DNA of 64,000 nt from Actinoplanes sp. L3-i22 (GTDB lineage: Bacteria; Actinomycetota; Actinomycetes; Mycobacteriales; Micromonosporaceae): contig NZ_AP024745.1 of NCBI RefSeq assembly GCF_019704555.1, positions 3,356,501 to 3,420,500 on the forward strand. Reading direction: 5' to 3'. Positions within the stretch are counted from its first letter, which is position 1, and the number at the start of each line of letters is the position of its first letter. The notes below the pieces were generated by a model, which was not told the DNA's origin, ran no database searches, and saw only the letters and a list, made by a program, of their open reading frames with translations. A program made the position numbers and the translations under genes. This document shows positions 9,201 through 17,711 of the stretch, piece by piece.

Positions 9201-9467
9201 GTGGGCTTCATCAAACGCACGGTGCTGTCGATGGTCGCGTCGAAACTGGAGCGCCGGGCACACCACAGCCGGAACCCGCTCGTGCACCACATGCTGCGCG
9301 AGGTGAACCGCAAGCTGGCCCGGCAGGGCGGATACCCGCGCGGCGCCTACGGCCACGGCGGCCACCCCGGTTACCACCCCGGCCCGGCCTATCACGCCGG
9401 TCCGGCCCACCACGGGCACTATCGGCACCACGGGCATTACCGGCACCACGGTCATTACCGTTACTGA
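9201..9467 (+). CDS. Small basic protein with His-rich tail
   Basis: An 88-residue protein beginning VGFIKRTVLSMVASKLERR, with an amphipathic Arg/Lys-rich N-terminal half. The C-terminal third is almost only Gly, His, Tyr and Pro, ending in three imperfect copies of GHYRHH. Such tails can bind Ni, Zn or Cu, but no family is recognised. GGGAGAG upstream supports the GTG. The next gene's ATG follows its stop directly, so the two are probably co-translated. Confidence 0.65.
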   Translation: MGFIKRTVLSMVASKLERRAHHSRNPLVHHMLREVNRKLARQGGYPRGAYGHGGHPGYHPGPAYHAGPAHHGHYRHHGHYRHHGHYRY

Positions 9468-10727
9468 ATGATCGCGACGCCGGGGATCCGATTCATCGAC
9501 CACACCGTGACCGTGCCGCTGGACCATCGGCGGCCGGACGGGGCGACCATCGAGGTGTTCGCGCGGGAGGTGGTCGCCGATGACCGAACCGGGGACGACC
9601 TGCCCTGGCTGCTGTTCCTGCAGGGCGGCCCGGGCGGCAAGAGCCCCCGGCCGCTGACCGGGGACGGGTGGCTCGGGCACGCCTTGCGGACCCACCGGGT
9701 GCTGCTGCTGGACCAGCGGGGAACCGGGCGCAGCACCCCGCTGACCGGCCGATCCGTCGCCGGTATGCCGGACGCCGCGCTGGCCGCCTACCTCCGGCTG
9801 TTCCGGGCCGACAGCATCGTCGCGGACGCGGAGATCCTGCGGGCCCGGATCGCGGGCGGCGCCCGCTGGGACACCCTGGGCCAGAGCTACGGCGGGTTCA
9901 TCACGCTCACCTACCTGTCGGTGGCGCCGGAGGCCCTGCGGACCTGCTACATCACCGGCGGGCTGCCGGGGCTGAACATCGTCGCGGACGACCTCTACGC
10001 GCTGACCTATCCGCTGGTGGCCGCCCGCAACGCGGACTTCTACCGGGCGTTCCCGGCGGACGCCGGGCTGGTCCGCCGGATCGCCACCCATCTCGACGCG
10101 GCGGACGTGCGCCTGCCGGACGGGGACCGGCTGACCACGCGCCGGCTGCGCCTGCTCGGGAACCTGTTCGGCGGCAGCACCGGGCTCGCCCAGCTGCACT
10201 GGATCCTGGACGAGGCGTGGCACGGGCCGGAGTTGTCCGCGACGTTCCGGCACGAGGTGCTGCGGCTGACCGCGTTCACCGACGTGCCGCTGTTCGCGCT
10301 GCAGGAATGCACGTTCGGCGAGGGCGGCCGGGCGTCGGCGTGGGCCGCGGAACGGGCCCTGCGCGACCGCCCGGAGTTCGCCGCCGACGCCGATCCGCTG
10401 CTGTTCACCGGCGAGATGATGTACCCCTGGATGTTCCGGGAGATCGCCGCGCTGCGCCCGTTCGCCGGCGCCGCCGACCTGCTCGCCGCGGCGGACGACT
10501 GGCCGCCGCTCTACGACCGGGATCGGCTGGCGGCCAACGAGGTGCCGGTGGCCGCCCTGGTCTACGCCGACGACATGTACGTGCCGGCCGAGCTGTCCCT
10601 GCGGACCGCCGCCGCGGTCGGCAACCTGCGCACCTGGGTGACCGGCGAGCTGCAGCACGACGGGCTGCGGGCGGACGGCGGCCGGGTGCTCGGGCGGCTG
10701 ATGGAGATGGCCGCCGAGCCGCGCTGA
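9468..10727 (+). CDS. Alpha/beta hydrolase, proline iminopeptidase-like (S33)
   Basis: A 419-residue protein. The oxyanion segment FLQGGPGGKSPR and the nucleophile elbow GQSYGG match proline iminopeptidases and related S33 peptidases, as does DQRGTGRSTPL. The C-terminal VYADDMYVP and LQHDGLRADG supply candidate catalytic Asp and His. No signal peptide, so cytosolic. It would cleave N-terminal Pro or a related amide. Its start abuts the previous stop without its own clear ribosome site, which suggests translational coupling. Confidence 0.87.
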   Translation: MIATPGIRFIDHTVTVPLDHRRPDGATIEVFAREVVADDRTGDDLPWLLFLQGGPGGKSPRPLTGDGWLGHALRTHRVLLLDQRGTGRSTPLTGRSVAGMPDAALAAYLRLFRADSIVADAEILRARIAGGARWDTLGQSYGGFITLTYLSVAPEALRTCYITGGLPGLNIVADDLYALTYPLVAARNADFYRAFPADAGLVRRIATHLDAADVRLPDGDRLTTRRLRLLGNLFGGSTGLAQLHWILDEAWHGPELSATFRHEVLRLTAFTDVPLFALQECTFGEGGRASAWAAERALRDRPEFAADADPLLFTGEMMYPWMFREIAALRPFAGAADLLAAADDWPPLYDRDRLAANEVPVAALVYADDMYVPAELSLRTAAAVGNLRTWVTGELQHDGLRADGGRVLGRLMEMAAEPR

Positions 10728-10759
10728 AACTTCACTTTTTTGACCCGGAAGGTGCGGGT

Positions 10760-11395
10760 ATGAAAGGGGGTATGAACGTCATCGGAGCAGGATTCGGGCG
10801 GACCGGCACACTCAGTCTCAAGGCTGCCCTGGATCAACTCGGTGAGGGCCCCTGCGCGCACATGCTGCCGCTGATGGGCGACGACGAGCGCTGCCGGCTG
10901 TTCACCCGGGCCGCCGGCGGCGACCTGAGCTGCCTGGACGCGGCGCTCGACGGGTACCGGTCGACGGTCGACTGGCCGGGCGTCTTCTTCTGGCAGCACC
11001 TGGTCGCGCGGTACCCGGACGCCAAGGTGATCCTGACCGTGCGCGACCCGGCCGAGTGGTACGCGAGCGCCGAGCGCACCATCTGGGCCGCCGCGCAGGC
11101 GCCGACGCCGCCGGGGCTCGGCGCGTTCCGGGAGATGGCCGACGCGACGAACTGGGCCGGCACGTTCGGCGGCCGGTTCGGGGAGCGGGCGTACGCGATC
11201 GGTGTCTTCGACCGGCACAACGCGGCCGTCCGCGAGACGGTGCCCGCCGACCGCCTGCTGGAGTACCGGGTCGGCGACGGCTGGAAGCCGCTCTGCGACT
11301 TCCTCGGCCACCCGGTCCCGGACGAGCCGTTCCCGCGCCTCAACGACTCCGCCGCGTTCCAGGAACGACTCCGCGGCCTGGCCGCCCGGCACTGA
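10760..11395 (+). CDS. Sulfotransferase-family protein
   Basis: A 211-residue protein whose N-terminus GAGFGRTGTLSLKAAL is the PAPS-binding P-loop-like motif of the bacterial sulfotransferase-like family. The segments VILTVRDPAEWYASAERT and CDFLGHPVPDEPFPRLND are also typical. ATG at 10760 has GGAAGG seven bases upstream; an in-frame ATG four codons later is crowded by its G-run. Many members have no proven substrate, so sulfotransfer is a family-level call. Confidence 0.82.
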   Translation: MKGGMNVIGAGFGRTGTLSLKAALDQLGEGPCAHMLPLMGDDERCRLFTRAAGGDLSCLDAALDGYRSTVDWPGVFFWQHLVARYPDAKVILTVRDPAEWYASAERTIWAAAQAPTPPGLGAFREMADATNWAGTFGGRFGERAYAIGVFDRHNAAVRETVPADRLLEYRVGDGWKPLCDFLGHPVPDEPFPRLNDSAAFQERLRGLAARH

Positions 11396-11405
11396 CCGGT
11401 CAGCG

Positions 11406-11437
11406 CGGCGGCCGCTCCGGGCCGCTCCCGGCCGCCG
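11406..11437. terminator. Probable bidirectional terminator
   Basis: Nine-base arms CGGCGGCCG (11406-11414) and CGGCCGCCG (11429-11437) around 14 bases, between convergent genes. GC-rich chance pairing cannot be excluded. Confidence 0.45.
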
Positions 11438-11497
11438 GGTCCGCTTCTCCCCGGCAAAAGGCTTGCGGCGTACGGCCGAGCAGCGCGGCGGTCCTGC

Positions 11498-12376
11498 CTA
11501 GCTCAGCAGCGCGGCCGCGTCGGCGAGGAAGCGGGACTCGGCCGCCGCGCAGGCCGGGGAGACGTCCCGCAGGGTGGGGAAGTTGTGGATCAGGCCGGGC
11601 TCGCAGCGGTGGATCACCGGGACCCCGGCGTCCCGGAGCCGGGCGGCGTAGGCGTCCCCCTCGTCGCGCAGCGGGTCGTGCTCCGCGGTGACGATCAGCG
11701 CCGGCGGGAGTCCACGCAGGTCGGCGACGAGCGCGTTGGTCGCCGGAAGGGCCCGGGTGGCCGGGTCCGGCAGCCACATCGCGATCCACTCGCGCAGGGT
11801 GTCCGCGTCCAGGAGCCAGCCCTGACCCTTTCCGGTCACGCTCGGGGAGCGCAGCGTCGGGTCGGTGTTCGGGCAGATCAGCAGTTGGGCGAGCAGCGGG
11901 ACGGTGCCGCGCAGCCGCAGCGCGGCCAGGATCGCGAGCAGGCCGCCCGCGGAGTCGCCGGCCACCGCGATCGGGGCGCCGGTCCCGGCCAGTCCGGTGA
12001 GGACGGCGACCGCGTCGTCGACCGCGGCGGGCCACGGGTCCTCCGGGGCCCGGCGGTAGTCGACCGCGACCACGGTGCCGTCGGTGGCCGCGGCGAAGCG
12101 CCGGACCAGGGCGTCGTGGGTCTCCAGGTCGCCGAGGACGAAGCCGCCGCCATGGAGGTAGACGACGGTGACCCGGGCGCCCGGCCGGTACACCCGGACC
12201 GGCACGCCGCCGATCGTGGTGTCGGTGGCGGGCATGGCCGGGCCCGGGGCACGGGTCGCGGCGCGGGCTCGCCCGGCCCGGCGCATCGTCGCCACGTCCG
12301 TCGGGCCGGCGGGCTGGGCGGCGGCGTCCCGGAGCAGCGCGGCCAACTGCTCGTCGGCGATCACGGGATCGGGCAT
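11498..12376 (-). CDS. Alpha/beta hydrolase, HSL-family esterase
   Basis: A 292-residue member of the hormone-sensitive-lipase group: oxyanion motif VVYLHGGGFVLGD, nucleophile AGDSAGG, then TAEHDPLRDEG with Asp and LIHNFPT with His. The family hydrolyses short-chain esters in the cytosol. I prefer the ATG giving MPDPVIADEQLAALLRD because that is where homologous N-terminal caps start; a GTG 13 codons upstream is also possible and neither has a strong ribosome site. It lies downstream of the secreted-protein gene on the same strand. Confidence 0.88.
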   Translation of the reverse strand: MPDPVIADEQLAALLRDAAAQPAGPTDVATMRRAGRARAATRAPGPAMPATDTTIGGVPVRVYRPGARVTVVYLHGGGFVLGDLETHDALVRRFAAATDGTVVAVDYRRAPEDPWPAAVDDAVAVLTGLAGTGAPIAVAGDSAGGLLAILAALRLRGTVPLLAQLLICPNTDPTLRSPSVTGKGQGWLLDADTLREWIAMWLPDPATRALPATNALVADLRGLPPALIVTAEHDPLRDEGDAYAARLRDAGVPVIHRCEPGLIHNFPTLRDVSPACAAAESRFLADAAALLS

Positions 12377-12474
12377 CGATCCATGGTAGAGGCCGGCCAC
12401 GGGACGGATGCTCACGCCGTACCGCCGAAAGCAGTGACGGTGAGTGAAGCGGACCCGGCGGCCCGCGGCGCGGC

Positions 12475-13005
12475 TCAGCGACAGACGACCCGGGGGTTCT
12501 CGGTGGCGAGCTCGCCGGCCGGGTTGTGCTCGTAGAGCCAGACGTGCAGGTCGTAGTGGACCGGCATGGCCGGGGCGCCGACCGGGACCGGGTGGCCGAG
12601 CATCGGGCCGTTGAACGGGTGGCCGAGCAGATCCGGGCGGTCGCCGTCGGTCCGCAGGTCACCGTCCGTGTCGACGCGGTAGTACTCCAGCCCGGCGAGG
12701 CGGACCGTGCCGTGCGGACCGGCCAGGTAGAGCAGGATCTCCGGGCGCAGCGGGTCGATCCGCGGGTCGGCGGAGCGGGTCGGGTTCGCGTAGTGCAGGC
12801 CCATGCCGGGCACGCAGTCCCGGGTCGGCAGGTAGCCGGCCCGGACCGCCTCCCGGACGTCCCGGAAGCGGCGGGTCGCGTCCAGCAGCATCGCGCGCTC
12901 GGCCGGGGCCAGGCGCGGCGCGGGCGGTGGCGGCGCGGCCTGAGCCGGAGCCGCGGTGCAGGTCAGCACGGTGGCCACCGCCATGAGCGCGCGCAGAACC
13001 GTCAT
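12475..13005 (-). CDS. Secreted Cys-containing hypothetical protein
   Basis: A 176-residue protein with a cleavable signal peptide (MTVLRALMAVATVLTCTAAP, cleavage after AQA). The mature part has RFRDVREAVRAGYLPTRDC and GMGLHYANP, a pattern of Gly-Tyr, Cys and His-Tyr-x-Asn-Pro shared by many secreted actinobacterial proteins of unknown role. Two mature Cys residues, one near the middle and one penultimate, could form a disulfide. GGAGG lies eight bases upstream of the ATG. Function unknown. Confidence 0.75.
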   Translation of the reverse strand: MTVLRALMAVATVLTCTAAPAQAAPPPPAPRLAPAERAMLLDATRRFRDVREAVRAGYLPTRDCVPGMGLHYANPTRSADPRIDPLRPEILLYLAGPHGTVRLAGLEYYRVDTDGDLRTDGDRPDLLGHPFNGPMLGHPVPVGAPAMPVHYDLHVWLYEHNPAGELATENPRVVCR

Positions 13006-13157
13006 TTTTCGTGCCTCCAGGAGAGCCGCCGTCCGATCCACCCCAGCTTCGGGCCGGGACGGCCCCGGTGTCCCGGTTTTGCCGGTACCCGCGCGGCGGA
13101 GCCCGGCGGTGTGGCAGCGTCCCGGCGCTCACCCGTTGGGGTGGTCACCTGGCTAAT

Positions 13158-13169
13158 CACCGATCGGTG
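13158..13169. promoter_or_regulatory. 12-bp palindrome CACCGATCGGTG, possible operator
   Basis: Perfect palindrome in the divergent region between the secreted-protein gene and the CoxM-like gene. Symmetry and size suit a TetR- or GntR-type dimer; no regulator gene is adjacent. Confidence 0.35.
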
Positions 13170-13258
13170 CCGGACAATATGACCCGCCTGCCGGTTCGGT
13201 CGCGTAGCCGTCGGGATTCCGGTCGGATCAGGGGCGGATCAGGTGGAGGCTGCGCGTC

Positions 13259-14125
13259 GTGCCCGGGACCTTCGAATTCATCGCCACCAGCAGCGTCGAC
13301 TACATCGCCGCGGGCACCGTCGACGACGTGCTGGCGGCGCTGGCGGACGGCGAGACCTCGGTGCTCGCCGGGGGACAGAGCCTGCTCGTCGAGGCGACCG
13401 GGGCCAGGCCGCGCCCGCCGCGCCGGGTGGTGGACATCAACCCGGTGGCCGGGCTGGGCCTGCTCAGCGAGTCCGGCGGCGTCCTGCGGGTGGGCCCGCT
13501 GGTCCGGCACAGCGCGTTCGAGGCGGCGACGGTCGGCGGCGCGCTGGGCGAGCTGACCCGGCTGGTGGTGTGCCACATCGGACATCCGCCGATCCGGGCC
13601 CGGGGGACGATGCTCGGCAGCCTCGCCTACGCGAACCCGGCCGCGGAGTGGCCGGCGCTGGCCGTGATGCTCGGCGCGCACCTCGTGCTGACCGGGCCCG
13701 GCGGGCGCCGGACGGTGCCGGCCGAGGAGTTCTTCACCGGGCCGTTCAGCACCGTGCGGCGGCGCGAGGAGCTGCTCATCGAGGCGCGGCTGCCGGTGCT
13801 GCCGGCCGGGACCGGCGTCGGGTACGCCGAGGAGCGGCGCACCTCGAACTATCCGGGGGCGGCGGCGATGGCCGCGGTGACGGTCACCGGCGGCGTGGTC
13901 GGTGCGGCGGCGATCGGGCTGGTGAACGCCGGGCCGTGCCCGGTGCGCGCCCGGGCCGCGGAGAACGTGCTGGTCGGCGGCCCGCTCTCGGACGCCGCGA
14001 TCACCGCCGCGGCGGAGGCGGCCGAGGTCGACGCGCGGCGGGCGCCCGGCTTCCGGACCCTGACCCGCCGGGTGCTGACCCAGGCCCGCGACCGGCTGCG
14101 CGCCGGCGCCCAGGACCGGCCCTAG
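13259..14125 (+). CDS. FAD-binding subunit of a molybdenum hydroxylase, CoxM/CutM type, orphan
   Basis: A 288-residue protein similar to the medium subunit of CO-dehydrogenase/xanthine-dehydrogenase-type enzymes: FAD motif VLAGGQSLL near residue 37, DINPV, and the second FAD motif IRARGTMLGSLAYANPAAEWP. In the enzymes it passes electrons from 2Fe-2S clusters to FAD. Large (molybdopterin) and small (2Fe-2S) subunit genes usually sit beside it, but neither flank has them. GGAGG is about ten bases before the GTG. It may serve a distant complex or another FAD role. Confidence 0.82.
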   Translation: MPGTFEFIATSSVDYIAAGTVDDVLAALADGETSVLAGGQSLLVEATGARPRPPRRVVDINPVAGLGLLSESGGVLRVGPLVRHSAFEAATVGGALGELTRLVVCHIGHPPIRARGTMLGSLAYANPAAEWPALAVMLGAHLVLTGPGGRRTVPAEEFFTGPFSTVRRREELLIEARLPVLPAGTGVGYAEERRTSNYPGAAAMAAVTVTGGVVGAAAIGLVNAGPCPVRARAAENVLVGGPLSDAAITAAAEAAEVDARRAPGFRTLTRRVLTQARDRLRAGAQDRP

Positions 14126-14164
14126 CCAGCGCCCGCTCCGGGAGCCGGTCGGGGGCGAGGTCGG

Positions 14165-15391
14165 TCAGTCGCGCAGGTGGGACTGGAGGACCAGGGCGGC
14201 CGCGCCGGTCGCCGAGGCGGTGGCGGCGGCCAGCGAGACCGTCACCGTGACGTCGCGGTGCCAGGTGCGGGAGTCGGCCGGGGCCAGGCGCCGCATGATC
14301 GCCGGGCCGTAGATGGCCGAGGCCGCCGCGAACCCCGGCCCGGTGAGCACGACCAGGTCGATGTCGAGCAGGTTCACCACCGACTCGGCGGCCGCCGCCA
14401 CGTAGCGCGCCGAGGACTCCAGCAGGGCCCGGCAGTGCGGGGCGCCGGCCCGGGCCGCCCGGGCCACCGCGCCGAAGTCGGCGGTGACGCTGCGCGACGG
14501 CTGGGTCAGGTCCAGGCCGGCCTCGCTGGCGGCGACCCGGTCGTCGCGGGCGGCGGTGACCACGGTGCGCGGGCCGGCCAGCACCTCCAGGCAGCCGCGG
14601 CTGCCGCACCAGCACTCCGGGCCGAAGACCTCCAGGCAGAGGTGCCCGAACTCGCCGGCGCTGCCGTGACTGCCGCGCATCGCGCGGCCCTCGACCACGA
14701 TCCCGGCGCCCAGGCCGCCACCCATGTAGAGCGCGGCGAACGCCTGGTCCGGGCCGACCCGGGCGACCCAGTACTCACCGACCGCGGCGGCGGTCGCGTC
14801 GTTCTCCACCAGCACCGGCCAGCCGGTCGCCGCGGAGAGCCGGGCGCCCAGCTCGTCGCCGCGCAGTCCGCGCAGGTGCGGGAGGGTGTCCTCGGCCGGG
14901 CCGCCGCTGTGCGGGCCGGGCCGGACGATGCCGACGCCGAGGCAGCGGGCCGGGTCGACGCCGGAGCCGGCGAGCAGCGTGTCGATGTCGGCGGCCAGCG
15001 CCCGCAGCACCGCGTCCTGGTCGTCGCCGAGCGGGGCCGGCCGGGCCAGCCGGGAGATGACGCCGCCGGTCTGGCCGGTCAGCACGTATGTGGTGGCGTC
15101 CTCGTCGAGGTGCACGCCGACCGAGAGCCGCGCGGTCGGGTCGAGTTGCAGCAGCGTGCGGGGCTTGCCGCCGGTCGGGGTGCGGCCGGTCTCGACGACC
15201 AGGCCCTCCTCCAGCAGGCGGCGGACCGTCATCGACACGGCGGCCTCGGTCAACCCGGTGATCTTGGCGAGCTCGACCCGGCTGAGCGGCTCGGAGGCGC
15301 GGATGGCGTCGAGGATGCTCTCCCGCGCGCCGGGACGACGGCCCCGCCCGGGACGGCCTGCCGGCGCGGGCACGCCGACCGCTTCTCTCAC
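14165..15391 (-). CDS. ROK-family transcriptional repressor
   Basis: A 408-residue protein. The N-terminal winged helix (ILDAIRASEPLSRVELAKIT, then LTEAAVSMTVRRLLEEGLV) is followed by a ROK kinase-like domain with ENDATAAAVGEYW, GGGLGAGI and the zinc site GPECWCGSRGCLE preceded by His in EFGHLCLE. It probably represses glycoside genes and is relieved by a sugar. The GTG overlaps the alpha-galactosidase stop as GTGA, so it is made from the same transcript. The divergent region before galA is the likely target. Confidence 0.9.
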   Translation of the reverse strand: MREAVGVPAPAGRPGRGRRPGARESILDAIRASEPLSRVELAKITGLTEAAVSMTVRRLLEEGLVVETGRTPTGGKPRTLLQLDPTARLSVGVHLDEDATTYVLTGQTGGVISRLARPAPLGDDQDAVLRALAADIDTLLAGSGVDPARCLGVGIVRPGPHSGGPAEDTLPHLRGLRGDELGARLSAATGWPVLVENDATAAAVGEYWVARVGPDQAFAALYMGGGLGAGIVVEGRAMRGSHGSAGEFGHLCLEVFGPECWCGSRGCLEVLAGPRTVVTAARDDRVAASEAGLDLTQPSRSVTADFGAVARAARAGAPHCRALLESSARYVAAAAESVVNLLDIDLVVLTGPGFAAASAIYGPAIMRRLAPADSRTWHRDVTVTVSLAAATASATGAAALVLQSHLRD

Positions 15392-17616
15392 GCTTCCCCC
15401 ACCGCCGCTGTGCCGGGCCCGAACTCGTTCGCCGCCGGCGTGCTGCCCTCCGGCAGGAGGCCCGCCGGCGTGCTGCCCTCCGGCGGGAGGCCCGCCGCCG
15501 TGACGCGCACGAGGAGGACGCGATCCGGATAGAGCACCGGGAGCCGGAGTCCGACGGTGCCGAGTGTGCGGCCGGTCAGGCGTACCCCCGTGGGCGTGCA
15601 CCAGGGTAACGCAGCACCCCACGCCGCGGCGTTACCGTCAGCAACGTCACCCGGAGGCTGCGGCCGTACGTGATATGTCCGATTCTCCGCCAGGCCGGGC
15701 AGGCCGGCGGTGCCCGGCGGGTAGGCGGCACTGGTCCCGGTCGCGATGATCGCGAACAGCGCGTCCGTTTTGTCCGCCGAGACCACCCCGGTCACCGAGT
15801 AGGCAGGATCGGTCACGTCGGCGTGGACCAGCTCCCCGGTGTGCAGCAGCGGCCGCAGCGACTTGTAGAGGCGCACCCAATCCGACATCTCCGAAATTTC
15901 CTCGGCCGAGGCCCGCGTCAGGTCCCACTCGATCCCCAGGTGCCCGAAGATCGCCGCCCCGGCCCGCATCGACAGCGGCAACGTCCGGTGGGTCGTGTGC
16001 GACGCCGGCGCCCCGACGTGCGACCCGATCAGCTCCAGCGGGATCAGCAGGCTGGTCCACCGCTGGATGGACACCCGCTCGTGCGCGTCGATGCAGTCCG
16101 ACGCCCAGACCCGGTCGGTGCGCTCCAGGATCTCCAGGTCGACCCGCCCGCCCCCGGACGAGCACGACTCGATCTCCACCCCCGGGTGCCGCGCCCGCAG
16201 CTCGTCGAGCAGCCGGTAGACCGCGAGCGTCTGGTCGTGCACGCCGGCCCGCCCGCTCCCGGGATGCCCGGCCTCGACCAGGTCCCGGTTGTGGTCCCAC
16301 TTCAGGTAGGCGATGTCGTAGGCGGTCAGCAGCGCGTCCAGGCGACCGAGCACGCAGTCGAACGCGGCCGGGTTGGCCAGGTCCAGGACCTGCTGGTGGC
16401 GCGCCTCCCGGGGGAGCCGCGCGCCGGTCGACATGATCCAGTCCGGGTGGGCGCGGGCCAGCTCGGAGTCCGGGTTGATCATCTCGGGCTCGACCCAGAG
16501 GCCGAACTCCAGGCCCAGTCCGCGCACCTCGGTGACGAGCGGGCCGAGCCCGTCCGGCCAGACCGCCGGCGAGACGAACCAGTCGCCGAGCCCGGAGGTG
16601 TCGTCGCGCCGGGAGCCGAACCAGCCGTCGTCGAGCACGAAACGTTCCGCGCCGATCGCGGCGGCGGCGCGCGCCAGCTCGCTCAACCGGGCAAGATCGT
16701 GATCGAAGTAGACGGCCTCCCAGGTGTTGACCACGACCGGGCGTGGGGTCGCCGGGTGGTGCGGGCGGCTCCGGAGGTAGCGGTGGAAGCGGGACGAGAC
16801 GCCGTCCAGCCCGGTCGCGCTGTACCCGGCGTACACCCAGGGGGTCTGATAGGTCTCGCCCTCGGCGAGGCCGATCTCGCCGGGCAGCAGCAATTCCCCG
16901 CCGCCGAGCGCGGACCAGCCGTGATAGGTGCGCTCGGCGATCGAGCGGGCGCCGCCGGAGAACGCGGTGTGCAGCGCCCAGACCTCGCCGGTGCGGTTGT
17001 CGAAACCGGTCGTGCCGGCGCAGAGCAGGTAGGCCGAGTCGTAGCCGGTGCGGCCGGTGCGGTTCTCCCGGACCCGCAGGCCCTGGGTGAACGCGGTCCG
17101 CTGCGGCTGACGTTCGCGCAGGTGGTGGCCGGTGAAGTCGAGCAGCTCGGTGGCGTGCTCGGGCACCGGCAGGAACAGCGTGAGATGCTCCAGCCAGAAG
17201 GTGCCGGGGGCGGTTCCGGTCACCGCGGCACGGCCGCGAAGCACCCCGGCGGGCTGCAGCTCCAGGTCGATGCGGACCTTCAGGCCCGCGGTGGCATCAA
17301 CTGCTTCGAGGTGTACGGCGTCATCAGCGCTCTCCACGGTGGTGACCTCGAACGCGGTCGCCCAGCCCCGGCCGTCCCGATGGCCGGCCAGGCCCGGGCT
17401 CCCGAGCCAGCCCGAGGACTGCTCGGGCAGCAGCGACGGCCGGACCGTGCCGTCCACCGAGAACCCGATCGGCTGCGGCGCGACGGCCACCAGCAGCTCG
17501 GCGGAGACGTCGTCGAGCGCCGCGCCCCAGTGCGCCACCGACGGCAGGCCCGGGCCCCGGCAGTCCAGCACCAGGCTCACCCCGGCGGCGCTCAGGTGCA
17601 GCAGATCCGGCCCCAT
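15388..17616 (-). CDS. Alpha-galactosidase, GH36
   Basis: A 742-residue enzyme that releases alpha-galactosyl residues from oligosaccharides such as melibiose, raffinose or galactomannan side chains. It has the N-terminal beta-supersandwich, the TIM barrel with nucleophile motif YLKWDHNRD (Asp441) and the SDCIDAHER motif near 506-514 that carries the acid/base Asp. No signal peptide is seen, so the substrate must be imported. The extreme C-terminus carries a duplicated peptide related to LPEGSTPAG, coded by a 30-bp tandem repeat. Divergent from the beta-mannosidase gene and coupled to the ROK gene. Confidence 0.92.
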   Translation of the reverse strand: MGPDLLHLSAAGVSLVLDCRGPGLPSVAHWGAALDDVSAELLVAVAPQPIGFSVDGTVRPSLLPEQSSGWLGSPGLAGHRDGRGWATAFEVTTVESADDAVHLEAVDATAGLKVRIDLELQPAGVLRGRAAVTGTAPGTFWLEHLTLFLPVPEHATELLDFTGHHLRERQPQRTAFTQGLRVRENRTGRTGYDSAYLLCAGTTGFDNRTGEVWALHTAFSGGARSIAERTYHGWSALGGGELLLPGEIGLAEGETYQTPWVYAGYSATGLDGVSSRFHRYLRSRPHHPATPRPVVVNTWEAVYFDHDLARLSELARAAAAIGAERFVLDDGWFGSRRDDTSGLGDWFVSPAVWPDGLGPLVTEVRGLGLEFGLWVEPEMINPDSELARAHPDWIMSTGARLPREARHQQVLDLANPAAFDCVLGRLDALLTAYDIAYLKWDHNRDLVEAGHPGSGRAGVHDQTLAVYRLLDELRARHPGVEIESCSSGGGRVDLEILERTDRVWASDCIDAHERVSIQRWTSLLIPLELIGSHVGAPASHTTHRTLPLSMRAGAAIFGHLGIEWDLTRASAEEISEMSDWVRLYKSLRPLLHTGELVHADVTDPAYSVTGVVSADKTDALFAIIATGTSAAYPPGTAGLPGLAENRTYHVRPQPPGDVADGNAAAWGAALPWCTPTGVRLTGRTLGTVGLRLPVLYPDRVLLVRVTAAGLPPEGSTPAGLLPEGSTPAANEFGPGTAAVGEA

Positions 17617-17711
17617 CGACGACTCCCCACCAGCGTTGACGGACTTCGTTCAGTTGCTTAAGAATGCTAGCTGCCCCGCTTGCGGCGGCGATACGACAGG
17701 AGCCATCTTCA
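17617..17711. promoter_or_regulatory. Divergent galA/beta-mannosidase control region
   Basis: Ninety-five bases hold both promoters. An AT-richer core around 17648-17670 contains CAGTTGCTTAAGAATGCTAG, with a CTTAAG palindrome, a plausible repressor site. The same TTGC...CTTAAG arrangement occurs in the promoter of the family-5 importer, so a shared regulator is possible. Confidence 0.4.
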
